Of a DNA stretch of 64,000 bases, positions 10,690 to 21,935 are shown piece by piece. The notes under the pieces are model-generated. The model ran no database searches and was not told where the DNA came from. It saw only the letters and a list, made by a program, of their open reading frames with translations. Source of the stretch: Hymenopus coronatus (lineage: Eukaryota; Arthropoda; Insecta; Mantodea; Hymenopodidae); the NCBI GenBank assembly GCA_030762935.1, contig CM060897.1:108962176-109026175 (forward strand), in the 5' to 3' direction. The translations under genes were made by a program, and so were the position numbers. Position 1 is the first letter of the stretch. The number at the start of each line of letters is the position of its first letter.

Positions 10690-12189
10690 GGGTAGAATTC
10701 CGTAGTGTTTTCCATTAGGCCGGTACCTGTTCTGTCCTTGCTGATGCAAGGATGGAATGGACAAGCCGCTTGCGCGCGTCAACCCCATAGGCGGATGATT
10801 ACCGAAGACCTCGGGGGGTGTGAGCGACAGTTACTACCTTCTGTCTAAGTTCTTTAGGTTAGTACCGGAGGACTTTAAAGCTTCTCTCAACTGCCCCACT
10901 GAGTCCAACCGAATCCGAACATCTCTCATTCGGGAGGGGCTCAAATGTTCGGCCCAACGTACTTCTAGAACAGGCCTGGCAGGTCAAGCGCAAGAGATGT
11001 GAGCTTACCCTCCTTCTCTTACTTACTACTCATTTTCAACATTCACGTAGAGCCAAAGAAACCGGTTCATTCTGGTATTAGCCCCATGGCAGCTTTATAA
11101 GTGGAGTGATAGCTTACATATGCAATATGAGTGAACTGCGAATATTTAATCAGGACTGGGAGAACAAGTATTTTTTGTTCTTCAGGAACCACCACTGTTG
11201 CACACGTAACCTCTCCGCTTCTCTACTAGATGGAAGGAAAAAGGAAGAGGCGACGATTGTAAGGGTAGAGAATTTCACAGTGCAGGTGCTTATCTTACCC
11301 GTCCTGTTCTAGAACGTTAGAAGTACCATGAATGCACGGGGTCCTCATCGCTCGCACCGGAGCAGCTGAAGAGATGGCAACCTTCTCCTTAGTGGAGGAT
11401 TGTTCGACAGAGTAATGCATTTGCACCGAGGTAGGTAAAAGGTAAAGGTGTGGACGACAGAAGGATCCCCCTGAACTAAAGCAGAGAACCCCCACTTAGG
11501 CCCTTAGGACCTTTAGTGCTTTACATGACCCAAAGAAATGAGGGACCAGTGGAGAGAGTCTCTAAGAGCGACCGGATCCGGATGACGATGGCCGTAAGCA
11601 TGGTCTGGTCAGGGTCTCTAATGCTTACAGATGGAAATTCTGCGACGCCGTTATACCATTATAGTTGGAGGATTTGGTAATTGATTAATACCTTTAATAT
11701 TAGGAGCATCTAATATAGCATTCCCTTGAATGCCCGGTTCCACTCACGAGCCTCAAGCTTGTCCCAATCGAATGGTACCGACGTCGACAACAGGATAAAC
11801 CTTTTACAGTGCGGAAGACACCATTCAGCCGTAACCCGCTGAATACTGCCCCTTCAACCCTGAAACAGACGACAAGGGAATGATGGACAGGACATTTCGG
11901 AGGATATTATAAAGATATCCAGAATTCCTCTGGTTACCGGTGGAAGCCCCGGAAAAATCCACGAGTAAGGAAGGCTGGCCAGGAAGTGAAACTACGACCT
12001 CGCGAGTGCGAGTCGCGCACGTTACAACACTGCAGGAATGACGGGAGAGATTCCTAGGACAACGAGACTCAAATGTGATGGGGCAAGCATGGCCGGTATC
12101 CCTAACGTTTCCAGTTCAAATGCATCCGTCATCCCCTAGACTTAAGCAAAATTCGTTGGGTTCCTGTGGTTGTCCCTGGAGGAATCCAC
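10690..12189. other. GC-richer unclassified block, probably old element
   Basis: About 1.5 kb of more GC-rich sequence than its surroundings, with many CG dinucleotides and no long open frame. No RT, integrase, transposase or gag motif was found in six frames. There is a tRNA-like SINE on its right side. It could be an untranslated or long-terminal part of a retroelement, or a decayed exon/CpG region. I cannot decide. Confidence 0.35.
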
Positions 12190-12510
12190 TTTGAGGCACG
12201 TCCTTACTAAATAGTTTCACAGTAACACCAAAGAAGAAAATTCTACAAAGGGTACATTCACCGCCCAGTCATAAACCACCGAACAACGTTGCCTGGTCCT
12301 GCAACCTTGGCACGGACGGAAAAGAAGGAAGTTACGGTATAGCAAATGAAGGACAGAAAAGTAAGGTAGAAGAGGAACTACTCCATTTTCGCCTACCAAC
12401 CAGGGAAAACATTAAAAACAAGATGAAAGTGGGCAGCCGACGGGAATTGAACCCGGGACCTCCCGAATACAAACCTCGCACGTTAACGTATCGCCATCTT
12501 CCTCAATGAG
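12190..12510 (-). mobile_element. tRNA-derived SINE
   Basis: The minus-strand head at about 12428-12505 has a B box in perfect form (GGTTCAATTCCC) and an A-box-like GATACGTTAACGTGCGAGG. The body extends leftwards to about 12190, but its far boundary is not clear. No second copy was recognised in the window. Confidence 0.5.
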
Positions 12511-12624
12511 GACATGTTAGAAGTATTGTTTATGTTAACCTAACACAGTTTTTGAACGGTAGTACTTGGTGAGTTTGAATTCTAACAACGCTTCCGAATG
12601 CCAATAGAGCAAGGTTGGCGGACT

Positions 12625-12975
12625 CAATGGAAGGATCGTATTTAACGGTATTTTAATCAAAATCGTTAGTGCCATTTTTGAGAAAAACAAACTTTTCAAT
12701 TTTTTTCCATTTAAAGGGTAGTTTGGTGTGGGAAATTTTATTGAATATCATCGTGTTGCATTCTTGGAAGATAGTAAACTTAAATACCAAACTTGATATT
12801 TAACGGTATTTTTGTTTGGAGCTATGCGGTCTAAACTTTTTGTTTTGTTTTTTGTTTGTTCTCAGGGGACCTTATAGCATATATCTATGTTGAAATCTCG
12901 TTATTAACATTTTGGGTGGAGCACAATCCTTCTCTACACGCAGGGTAACATTGTGCATGTAGTAAAAGTAAACAA
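12625..12975 (+). repeat. WR1 repeat, 3' half
   Basis: Forward: TATTTTAATCAAAATCGTTAG, TTTTTCCATTTAAAGGGTAG, TTAAATACCAAACTTGATAT, GAAATCTCG and the TTCTCTACACGCAGG end. The (AC)n tract of this copy is replaced by TTTTTTGTTTGTT. Confidence 0.75.
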
Positions 12976-12998
12976 GCACTTCTAGAAAAAGGACCGTG

Positions 12999-13045
<47 letters not shown>

Positions 13046-13095
13046 CTCGGAACAATATAAGTAAGAAACGAAAAGTGATTTAAATACGTTCAAAT
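12976..13095 (-). repeat. WR1 internal fragment with (GT)n
   Basis: Reverse-orientation piece: CACTTCTAGAAAAAGGACCG, a (GT)n tract at about 13007-13040, then AGAAACGAAAAGTGATTTAA. It joins the forward copy on its left tail to tail. Confidence 0.65.
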
Positions 13096-13384
13096 ATATG
13101 GAAATAATATACGATTCATTCATTAATATATCTACGCCCCATATCTTTTCAATTAAAATGAAAGTAGGTCAAGGTCATTTTTGCGCCGACATTGCTCAAA
13201 TTATATATATATATGTTTTAGAAGTGGTAGTTTATCCGAAATATTAGCTATAAATATGGTTCTCAGCAATTCCCTCAGTTTCGCAATTTAATAAGAATAT
13301 TTCAAGATATTTGGTGCATATTTATTAGTTTTTGAACACATCCCATAATGTCACTTTCTTACTCTTCGTTTTTTATTTGTTTAT

Positions 13385-13600
13385 TTATTTTTTGTAAGAT
13401 TTTGTCTACCTCTTTCGGTTTATTAGCTACAAATGATATCCGAAATTAAGAAGTTCTTCAGTGGTCATTCTTAGAAAAGTGAAGATATGCATTTCATTTG
13501 TCAAGAGTATATCTTAAAGCATATCTTAGAGCTATTTCTTAGAAAATTAAAATTTTGAAACATTTTCCAAGTAAAGTGCAGTTTGGGGTGGAGTGCTTTC
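13385..13600 (+). repeat. WR1 repeat, middle part
   Basis: Forward: TTTTGTCTACCTCTTTCGGT, AGAAGTTCTTCAGTGG, GCATTTCATTTGTC, ending TTTGGGGTGGAGTGC. Diverged and partial. Confidence 0.6.
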
Positions 13601-13889
13601 GTTTTTCTTGTTTTTTTTTTATTCAATATCGAGGATTTTTTTAAGATTTAAACTCTTTTGGGGGAGAGTGAAAGGAGAGTGGAAGATCCAGTATAAAAGG
13701 CGGGATAATCTTTGAAAATAATCTTCACATATAAATATTTCTATAAAGCTGTGTAGTATACACTTCCAAGAATTGTTGAAGCTAGTAAACTTTCCAAAGA
13801 CAAGGACTTCTGTGTGAGAAAAGTTAAGTATTTTAAAAATTAAACCAACAGCACGGAACATATCGGAATTTTACAAAGTCGTATGTGAC

Positions 13890-14350
13890 AAAAAATTCTG
13901 TCTTTAACGAGATCTACATTTTTGTGTAGTAACATTTTGTCCATTTCTTACAGCTTACCAAGTATACAAAAGCCATTCAGAATGAGAGCTTCAGAGACTA
14001 TTCCCAGAAAATTCAAAGTATACATTTTATTTATCTTGTAAATATATTTAATATACAGTAATTTCATTAAACTTTTTAGGACCGTTTTTGAGAAAATCGA
14101 AATTTTCGAAAATTTTTCCATGTTAACGGTAGTTTGGTTAGGGGCTTTCTTTAAAATCTTTGCGATATATCCTTCCTTTTTGAGTTAACGCGTTCAGACA
14201 CACGAAGACACACTTGGATCTTTTCTGAAAATACTTTGTTTTGGACTCAGAGGATATTAAAACATACATTTCTGGTTAAATCTAGAATCAAATTTTTGGG
14301 TGCAATACTATACCTAATCTACCTACTATGTACATAGTACGCGTAAGGAA
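13890..14350 (+). repeat. WR1 repeat, 3' half
   Basis: Forward: TTTAACGAGATCTACATTTT, CCATTCAGAATGAGAGCTTC, a ACACACGAAGACACAC remnant of the microsatellite, TTCTGGTTAAATCTAG, and the end ACTATGTACATAGTACGCG. Confidence 0.75.
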
Positions 14351-14754
14351 AGGAATAATAGTTTTTCAATGTTTCTTAATGAAAGAAGACTAAATCCTGT
14401 AAATATTAAATCTTTTCAGATCCATGTGCTTATGCTGATATAACCGCAATAACTGTGTTTATTTGTGCTATTGTTTGAATAAATTTTTAATCATTACCCT
14501 TTATCACCGAAATTCGTCACTTATAAGATAAGTTCATGTTTTGGCAAATTTTCAGTGTATATTTGTATGCATGTTTTCATATTTTATTACATATATTTCT
14601 CAACACTATTCATAACTCACTACCTGAAAAAAACATTTAAGACAAGAAAGTAGAATGTTTATTGGAGGAAGATTAATGCCTCCGTAGTACGCTGATCTTT
14701 TTCTGTACACTAAGTTTGTTTATTAAAGAGATAAGAATTTTTTACCAGATACAC
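14351..14754. other. Unassigned AT-rich sequence
   Basis: Nothing recognisable was found between WR1 copies. Confidence 0.4.
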
Positions 14755-15380
14755 TAACTTTTGATAAAAAATAAAACTATTTTATCTAACTCATTCTAAT
14801 CAAGATAACTCGCTTGCTTGTAACTAGAAGGGAAATAAGAAGGATATACATTACGCTAAAGCGATAGTCAAACCTTTCAAAAGCCCTTTACTATGTGAAA
14901 CAATTGAGGTTCGGTTCACTTTGCATGATCCCGTTTGAGAAAAATAGGTAATTTAAAATTGAAACCATTAACAAAGAACATTTCGAAAACGGTCAACTTT
15001 TTAAGAAAAGCGTATAGGACATAAATTGTGTGTTTAATGAGATATGCAAATTTGTATGTGGTAAGTTTTCTGTATCTTTTGCGGTTTAACCGTTATGCAA
15101 AATTTTAAAAAATTCACCCAGAATGAAGGGCTATTCAGAGGCTATTCCCATAAAATTCAAAATATACCTACCTTTTATTTGTCGTGTAAATATCTTTAAT
15201 ATACGGTATTTTAATCAAAATAGAACTATTTTTGAGAAAAACATTTTCATAAGTGTTTCCATGTAAGGGATAGTTTGTGGTAGGGGATTTTCTTGAAAAT
15301 CTTCATGTTGCATCCTTGGAAGATACTAAATAAATACCAAGTTTGGTATTTAATGGTATTTTCGTTTTGGAGCTATGCTA
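14755..15380 (+). repeat. WR1 repeat, large internal part
   Basis: Forward: ATCAAGATAACTCGCTTGCT, CGCTAAAGCGATAGTCAAAC, AAACCATTAACAAAGAACAT, ATTCAAAATATACC, ATACCAAGTTTGGTATTTAA. It stops at 'GAGCTATGC', before the microsatellite. Confidence 0.75.
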
Positions 15381-15384
15381 TCGT

Positions 15385-15500
15385 ATGTTTGAAACATTTT
15401 TGACAAACTGTATATTTTAACAATCTGGAAATAGCCTTTAAAGTCTTCTTTTGAATTTTTGTATAACCGATAAATAGTAAAAAAGAGAAAAAAAAACTTT
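15385..15500 (-). repeat. WR1 internal fragment
   Basis: Reverse piece (CTGGAAATAGCCTTTAAAGT, ACCGATAAATAGTAAAAAAG) directly after the forward copy, giving an inverted arrangement. Confidence 0.6.
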
Positions 15501-15719
15501 AAAATATAGCTTCCTTTAAAGGACATAATTAAGCCCAATATATGCTATTTCCGAACTATTTTTTAATTAAATCTACTTAATTTAATAATTAATTCACAAA
15601 ACCCTTAATTTATTGCAATGAATAAAAATTTCCCTAAGTCGTTATCGATTGCTAGTTTAAAATAATTATGTTTTTATCAAATGGAAATTCGATAGGTTCT
15701 TTTACATATGCTTATAAAA

Positions 15720-15945
15720 GAACGAAATTTCAAGGCCATCACACAGCAATCAGCTCTTAAAAGAGTTGTTTATAGTAGCCTACTATCTTTCACCATTCCC
15801 AACGTATCTATAAGTAAATATGTAATAAGACCGTTTCTGCTAATGTTTATTTGGATTATATGAAGTAGATATAAGAATACGGTTTTGAAAGTATATTTTT
15901 GTAGGATAAATAGAGAAGCGGTACGAATATTGAACATAAAAATGT
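15720..15945 (-). repeat. WR1 5' part, diverged
   Basis: Reverse piece: CACAGCAATCAGCTCTTAAA, GTAATAAGACCGTTTCTGCT, TGAAGTAGATATAAGAATAC, ending near the ATAGAGAAGCGG border. Confidence 0.65.
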
Positions 15946-17380
15946 TTTGTAAAGTAATCAGAATTCACAGCATAAAATGATAAATGCAGGAACATTTTTA
16001 AAAAAATAATTAAAATGTAAGTGTTGTGCCCACTGATGAACTATATATATCATGAAATTAGAAATTCTAACTAATGAAATAATAAGAAAACTAACAGAGG
16101 TACTTTTGACAATTTTCGCCATTTATCTTTCATTAAGTAACAATGCTACTACATTGAAGAATCGATTTTAAAAGTTCTTAATACTTAAAGGTAGGTTTTA
16201 TTAAAAGTTCCACATGTATTATTACATCCTATTTGCCCCGTTTTAGGTAGTAAACCGCATCAACTTTCATAAGGTTTATTTAAAAAGTTCCATATTATAT
16301 TCTATAGGTACCATATATGATGTTTGTGTCATTCGTGATTTAGTTCAGTCAAAATATTTTCAAAATATTCAGTTTACTTTTATAAATTTCGTGATTGAAT
16401 TTGGACAGACAATTTTAAGAAAAATTTGTCTTGTTAACATGAACACATATTTAAATTAGATTTTCAAAATAATATACTCTTTTTTAGCCGAAAGACAAAA
16501 TAAAACGCTTAAGTGTTATAGAAACCTTGATTGAATTGCAATGTAATTTGTTGTAAACCAAGTAATATATCCAGTAACGAACCTTATATATTTCACCAAG
16601 TGAAGCAGTTTCTAAATTGGTGACTAATGCAGGTGTTAAAATGCTGCAATAGTTTCTCAGAATAATATCCATTTATATTGGCAGGACCATATTAAAATAT
16701 AACAAACATATATTTTTAAAATTATTCAAGGTCACAAAGGGAATGAAAGTAACGAGAAAGCAGAGCATTTTCTTGCTCAAGCAGTCGCACATTTACATAG
16801 AGCCTATTCTTTTGCCCGATATCCAATAATATTTATAAACTATAACTTAAAAAGAACATATGATAGATGGATGGAATATATTATGGACGAATAATAAAAA
16901 TGGTCAGTTCACAAAATCAGTGTTTTTTCAAAAATTAAAGAGAGGCTTAAGTTAAATACCATGAAATTTCTTTCCAATCAATCCAGTTTATAATTAGACA
17001 TGGAAAATTCAAATCATACTTTGAAAGTTTAAAAAAAAAGCTCAGATGAAGCATTATGTTTCTAGCTTAATTCTTGTCAAAATTTTAGCCATTAATTTTT
17101 ATTGCCGAATACACGAATAAAGAGATATAATTTAAAATATCTTAAATTCTACCAAATAGCTTTCACACAAGCTGTAACTCAGATATTCAAAAGAAAATAA
17201 TGTTTTCATAAGTTTACATTCAATATTAATATTTTGAAAATATTGTGATATAATATGAATTTATTTAATAATTTATATATGAAAATTGAAGAATGCCGTG
17301 ATGTATTAAACTAAACAAAATAAAATGTTGATAATGAAATAAATTACATGAATAAAGTGAAACCAAGAAGAAATGTACAT
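15946..17380. other. Very AT-rich intronic sequence
   Basis: About 1.4 kb of A/T-dominated sequence without open frames of note, RNA genes or family repeats. By position it lies inside the first intron of the minus-strand doublecortin gene. Confidence 0.45.
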
Positions 17381-17780
17381 ACTTCTAACCTTGCCCAAAT
17401 TTTTATTTTGCAATTATTAAAAATATAAGTATATTTACCTGTATTATCTGCAATTTCCAAGTAATTTGTTATAATTTAATGTGTATACACAGGGTCAGTT
17501 AGAATATGAATAAACATTTTATTTAGTTTGAGTAAATAATACATATATAGAAATAAATGATAATAGACAATACCATAAAGCTCTTCTTATCATTAGAAAT
17601 ACATACCTGTAGCCTTGCCCATTTTTTTTGTATTTGTGTGTAACTTCCAAGTAATTTGTTATATATGTATATAATCAGTTAGAATATAAAGAATATAGTT
17701 TAAAATTTTTGATTAAATTATCCATAGATAGAACTAAATGACAACAACATAGTTAATACCATATAGATTAATTGTCAATA
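17381..17780. repeat. Two diverged ~225-bp tandem repeats
   Basis: Similar blocks recur about 225 bp apart. 'CTAACCTTGCCCA' at about 17386 and 'GTAGCCTTGCCCA' at about 17611 each lie ahead of 'TTCCAAGTAATTTGTTAT', 'TCAGTTAGAATAT' and 'ATAATACCAT'-like segments. This is an old tandem duplication in the doublecortin intron, adjacent to the 59-bp minisatellite. Confidence 0.6.
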
Positions 17781-17835
17781 AAAGAAAATATAAACATTTG
17801 TATTTATATTTAGAATTTCTAAATGTTGAAATATT

Positions 17836-18180
17836 GTATTTATTTTACGCTATGAACTGAAAAATAAAACAAATGCTCCTAAACAGAAATATGTCGTTTT
17901 ATTTAATGCTATGAACTGAAAAATAAAATAAATGCTCCTAAAGAGAAATGTGTCTATTTATTTTAGGCTGTGAACTGAATAATAAAATAAATGCTCCTAA
18001 AGAAAAATGTGTCGATTTATTTTATGCAACAAAATGAAAAATAAAATAAAAGCTCCTAAAGAGAAATATGTCGATTTATTTTATGATATGAACTGAACAA
18101 TAAAGTAAATGCTCCTAAAGAGAAATATGTCAATTTGTTTTATGCCATAAATTGAAAAATAAAAGAAATGTTCCTAAAGA
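17836..18180. repeat. 59-bp minisatellite, six units, in intron 1
   Basis: The GCTCCTAAA landmark of each unit starts at 17875, 17934, 17993, 18052, 18111 and 18170 (TTCC variant), a strictly constant spacing of 59 bp. Each unit carries ATTTATTTTATG, TGAACTGAAAAATAAAATAA, GCTCCTAAAGAGAAATATG. Units differ by substitutions only, without indels. The array ends about 140 bp from the splice donor of the doublecortin exon (downstream in gene orientation). Confidence 0.92.
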
Positions 18181-18319
18181 AAGGATATGATCATTTTCCG
18201 TTTATCGACTAGGGAAACCAACAGGTTGTTGGAACCAATCAAATACAGCTACATATGAAAGCCTAATAGGTGGGGGTGGTGTAGCGCACAAAGCAGGCAT
18301 GACAAACACGTGCATTTAC

Positions 18320-19216
18320 CTTGAAAGTCTTGTAGGATGAGACAACGTATGAGCTGCCATCCTCCAGTTCCTCCAGCCTCGTCTTGCGGTCACCATCCAT
18401 CGAGAAGATGAACCGCGCACCTCTAGGTAAGTCCATTCTGAGTGACAACTTGTCCAACAATGCTTCCAAGTTAACAATGTCCCTTCCGGGCTTAAACCTA
18501 AACTCGACACCGGGGAAGAAGGGATCACCATTTTTGTAAAAAGTCACTTTCCTAGCTCTCCAATAAGAAAGGTTATGATACTTGCTCATGGGATCGAGCC
18601 TCGACTTAGGCCGAGACGGGGGTGGTGGCACAGAAAGTTCACTGCCACCCCCGTCCATGAGAATGCCGCCGCCAGGGCTAACTGGACGACTCCTACTATT
18701 CCAATAATTGTTTGCTCCACCTCCTTCGTCTTCGTCGTCTTCCTCTGTTGTCTCGGATCTCCTGTGGGCGACCACGCTCACAGTCGCGCGCCTGTTGTTG
18801 GAAACCGACCCACGCCGACTTGCGGTGCCACCTGCTTCCTGATGGTTAGCGGAGGCTGCGCCCCCTGTCTCGTTGTGGTCCAGGTGGTTCGCCATTTGCT
18901 CACTACGCGGCGTCGCATCTTCCGTCCCACCGCTGCCACCGCCGCCATCACCGCCACCACCGCCGCCGTTGCCGTCTTCTTGCTGCTCGGCGGCGGTGGG
19001 GTCGTTGCCGTTTTCCTCCGCCGTGGTTAATGTTTCGTATCCTAACGTGCGGATGTAAGACTTAGGGCGACGTCGGCGATAGTTCTTGATCGAATCTTCT
19101 TCCTCTTCGTCGTCTTCTTGATCTAAATCACTCTCGTAATCTTGCTCCTCATAAAATCGCGGACTGTATCTACCTGATGATGTCCTACTCACTATCACAG
19201 GAGAGGCTGTCAACAT
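18320..19216 (-). CDS. First coding exon of a doublecortin-domain MAP (DCX-EMAP-like)
   Basis: 299 codons from ATG at 19216 to a lysine codon at 18320, immediately followed on the minus strand by GTAAAT, a good splice donor in phase 0. The next 18 codons read into the intron. An in-frame TAA at 19255-19253 and an A at -3 support this start. Residues ~1-220 are disordered: an acidic cluster at 24-41 ([10 protein letters not shown]), a Gly-rich tract at ~80-95, and basic and Ser/Pro stretches. Residues ~220-299 form a doublecortin domain: [51 protein letters not shown] and [14 protein letters not shown] are family hallmarks. DCX domains bind microtubules between protofilaments. In insects the best fit I know is DCX-EMAP, a ciliary microtubule protein of mechanosensory cells. 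DCLK-type proteins are the alternative. The second DCX domain and later parts must lie beyond the left edge. GC-rich, unlike its surroundings. Confidence 0.88.
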
Positions 19217-19333
19217 CCTTTGTCGCCAACCAACTGAAAGCTGAAGCAGTTTTTACATGAAACGCAGTTTATCACCATCACTTCACTTTCACTTGCTAGA
19301 GCTGCGAGGATTACACTCTCTACCAGGGCCGCA

Positions 19334-19374
19334 AGACTGACTCCACTGTGGCGCAGGAGTTTCCTGTATTTATA
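19334..19374 (-). promoter_or_regulatory. Core promoter of the doublecortin gene (TATA + Inr)
   Basis: On the minus strand, TATAAATA lies at 19374-19367 and an arthropod-type initiator TCAGTCT at 19340-19334, with the putative +1 A at 19338. The first T of the TATA box would be at -36, a few bases further than the usual -31, so the true start may be slightly upstream (for example the ACAGTG at 19348-19343). A 5' untranslated region of about 120 nt without an upstream ATG in frame would follow. Confidence 0.55.
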
Positions 19375-19429
19375 AGACAATAAAACTCACACCGTGGTCG
19401 CCTATAAAATTTACCTGCACATTTTATTG

Positions 19430-19850
19430 AAGCGTAGGTGGCTTTTATTGCCCGGCGTTGCCGGATTTTTCAGACGTCGGAGTCCATTGGTGTTCGAGGC
19501 CCGTGCTGTACTTGTTGCGTCGACCGGAGTTCAGGTGGATGTAGTTCGGCCGCCACGGGATATCGACGTGACATGATTTGGCAAACGCGCGCATGGCCTC
19601 CATTGGTGAATCAAACCGCAGGAGTCCTCGTTTCCTTGGCCAATGGCGGTAGTAGGCCACGCCTTTTCTGGCAACTGGGCGCGGGTAGGGGGTTATGGCC
19701 CCTCTTTTTATGACCACACCCTTCTATTACTTCCGGCCTATAAGGCTTGGTGCACTTGTAACCTATGATGACACTATTTTCCAGGAGAAGCTTACGTGAA
19801 GCAAAGTGACGCAATACTAGCTAAACGCTCCACGTGAAAGGAGTGATGCA
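19430..19850 (-). promoter_or_regulatory. GC/CpG-rich upstream region with CCAAT boxes
   Basis: A GC-rich, CG-containing stretch directly upstream of the core promoter. CCAATGG boxes lie on the minus strand at 19484-19490 and 19600-19606, and one on the plus strand at 19640-19646. Two of them share the wider CCATTGGTG context. Overlapping open frames on both strands (19438-19717) look like composition effects, since no domain is recognisable. This is probably the proximal promoter. Confidence 0.45.
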
Positions 19851-20734
19851 TAACTTCAAGGGGAAGACGTACATCCATATCGAGAATTTTATTTAGAATA
19901 AGTATGATTTTGTATTCATTTGTTTCAATATAAAATAGACCATCAGTTTCATTTTAATTGATTATTTTAGATGCCTTAAGGTGACTGAAACAGAGTTTAA
20001 CATTACATTTTGCAGCAAAAGAATTTCAAACCTTTATAATAGACGCATGTCTGTCTATACTGGATGTTATGTGTGTGATACCACAATTTTTTCACCTCTA
20101 TCGGTATCATAGGTCGTACCCATTTATAGGTTTTATACTATATTTTAAATTCTCGTTGCATTTCAATTTTTGGAACTATCTTGTAAATATGCAATTTAAT
20201 CATCGTAGCTTAAAGATGATCTAAACTTCAATTAAAAACTTTTAAAACCTCATTAAGAAAAAATGTCGCCAAATATATTCACAGAAGTAATATTTTATTT
20301 TACGATTGTGCCTATTCTAAAACTTTCAAAACGTTAATTGTTTCAAGAAGAGTTTTCTGAATTTGACGTATAACCATAAAGGAAAACGCAGAGTTTAAGT
20401 ATTCGACCTTTGTACAGAAGTTTTTGTGCTATTCTTTCAAATTCCTTTCTTTCGTTCTATAGCAATATTTTTAAAAATGTGATTCTTCACATCTCATTTG
20501 TTTGCACTCCGAATTAAGTTGAGGGCATATATAAACTTAGTAAAAATTCACATGTTTATAGATATACCTAACAATAGAACTGAGACTGCAGATAAAAGAT
20601 CTGGGGTATTTCTGGATAGGTATATCAAATGTATGAACAAAATAATTAGGATAGTTTATTTGATTTTACGTATTCTTTCTAATTTTGTTCTTTCAAGCGA
20701 ATTCTTCGTCGAGAAGCATGATGCTATTTTTACT
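19851..20734. other. Unassigned upstream intergenic sequence
   Basis: AT-rich. No gene or recognised repeat was seen. Confidence 0.4.
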
Positions 20735-21512
20735 TTCTTTACATAGTATATAGGTAGAGAAAGTATTGCACTCCACCCAAAAATTACATACGAAATTTCA
20801 CCGGAAGTACCCATTTTAGGGTCCCCTGGATAAAAAATATCCGTATATGTGTCCGTGTTTTCGTGAATCTGTGAACACAAGAACTCGAAAACGAAAAATC
20901 GGTAAAATACCAAACTTGGCATTTAAGTTTATTTCCACGGATGCGACACGAAGATTTTGAGGAAAATCCCTCCAACTTCAAATTACCCTTTACTTGGAAA
21001 AAATGAGGAGAATTTGTATGTTTGCAAAACTTGAACTAATGATTTTAATTAAAATATCTTATATTAAATGTACTTACATGGCATGTAAAACAGATATCTA
21101 GAACTTTCTGGGAATAGTCTCTGAAGACCTGTTTATTCTGGATGAATTTAGCTGAATTTTGAATAATTACTAAATCGTAAGAGATAGACAAAAACTTACT
21201 ACACAAAACGTGCAGATCTCGTTAAAACACACAATTTCTGTCATCTCTTTTTCATGGAGCTCATCACATTTAAGATATTCCTTGTTATTGGTTTCATGCT
21301 TAAAATATTTAACATATTTTCATTGGGAATTTGTTAACTCCTGACCACACAAAGAAACGGATTTCATTCACAAAGCAGCCGGCTTTTGAAGAACGTAATA
21401 AAACCAATTCTGCTAATCGATTACTATGAAGTAATTAAAAGAAAAATGTTTTTAGCAATAATTTGTTACAGAGATATAGAGAAAGTTGTGTGAATGGAAT
21501 ATACTAGGTTTT
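20735..21512 (-). repeat. WR1 repeat, full length
   Basis: Reverse: TATTTTTACTTTCTTTACAT border, GTAGAGAAAGTATTGCACTC, TTTCACCGG, AATACCAAACTTGGCATTTA, AGAGATATAGAGAAAGTTGT, ending GTGAATGGAATATAC. The microsatellite is short in this copy. Confidence 0.8.
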
Positions 21513-21599
21513 TAGGTATATCTATGTATTGTAAGTTCCAAACGATATATAGCGTACTTTTCTGTATAAAAGTGCAAAGCCAAACAAAATTTTCCTAAA

Positions 21600-21933
21600 A
21601 TACTTCACTGAAAAGAAGGGGTGTGTGAATGTGAGTGTGTATGTGTGTGTGAATTACTATTTAAGTCCAGGATCTTCTAAGAATATGACGCGAAGATTTC
21701 AAACAAAATCCGCTCACAACAAACCATAGTTTACTTGGAACACTTTCCAAAAATGTGATTTTCACAAAAATGTCTACAACGATTTTTATTAAAATGCCGT
21801 AAGTTAAAGATGTTTTGATGACTAACGAAATTGTATCTTGAATTTTCTGGCAAAAGTCTGTGAAGGCTTCTTCATTCTGAGTGACCATTGCCTAACTGGT
21901 AAACCGTAAGAGATAGACAAGACCTTACTAGAA
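21600..21933 (-). repeat. WR1 repeat, 3' half without its terminus
   Basis: Reverse: a GTGTGTGAATGTGAGTGTG tract, TTTAAGTCCAGGATCTTCTA, CTGGTAAACCGTAAGAGATA. It is cut off where the next copy starts in the opposite orientation. Confidence 0.7.
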
Positions 21934-21935
21934 AA

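Noticed and set aside
18575..19058. Open frames of 151 and 61 codons on the plus strand over the doublecortin exon
   Set aside because: They are antisense to a clear coding exon and consist of low-complexity residues produced by its Gly/Asp/Glu codons.
19438..19814. Overlapping open frames on both strands upstream of the doublecortin gene
   Set aside because: GC-rich promoter composition lacks stop codons by chance. No domain was found, and the frames conflict with each other.
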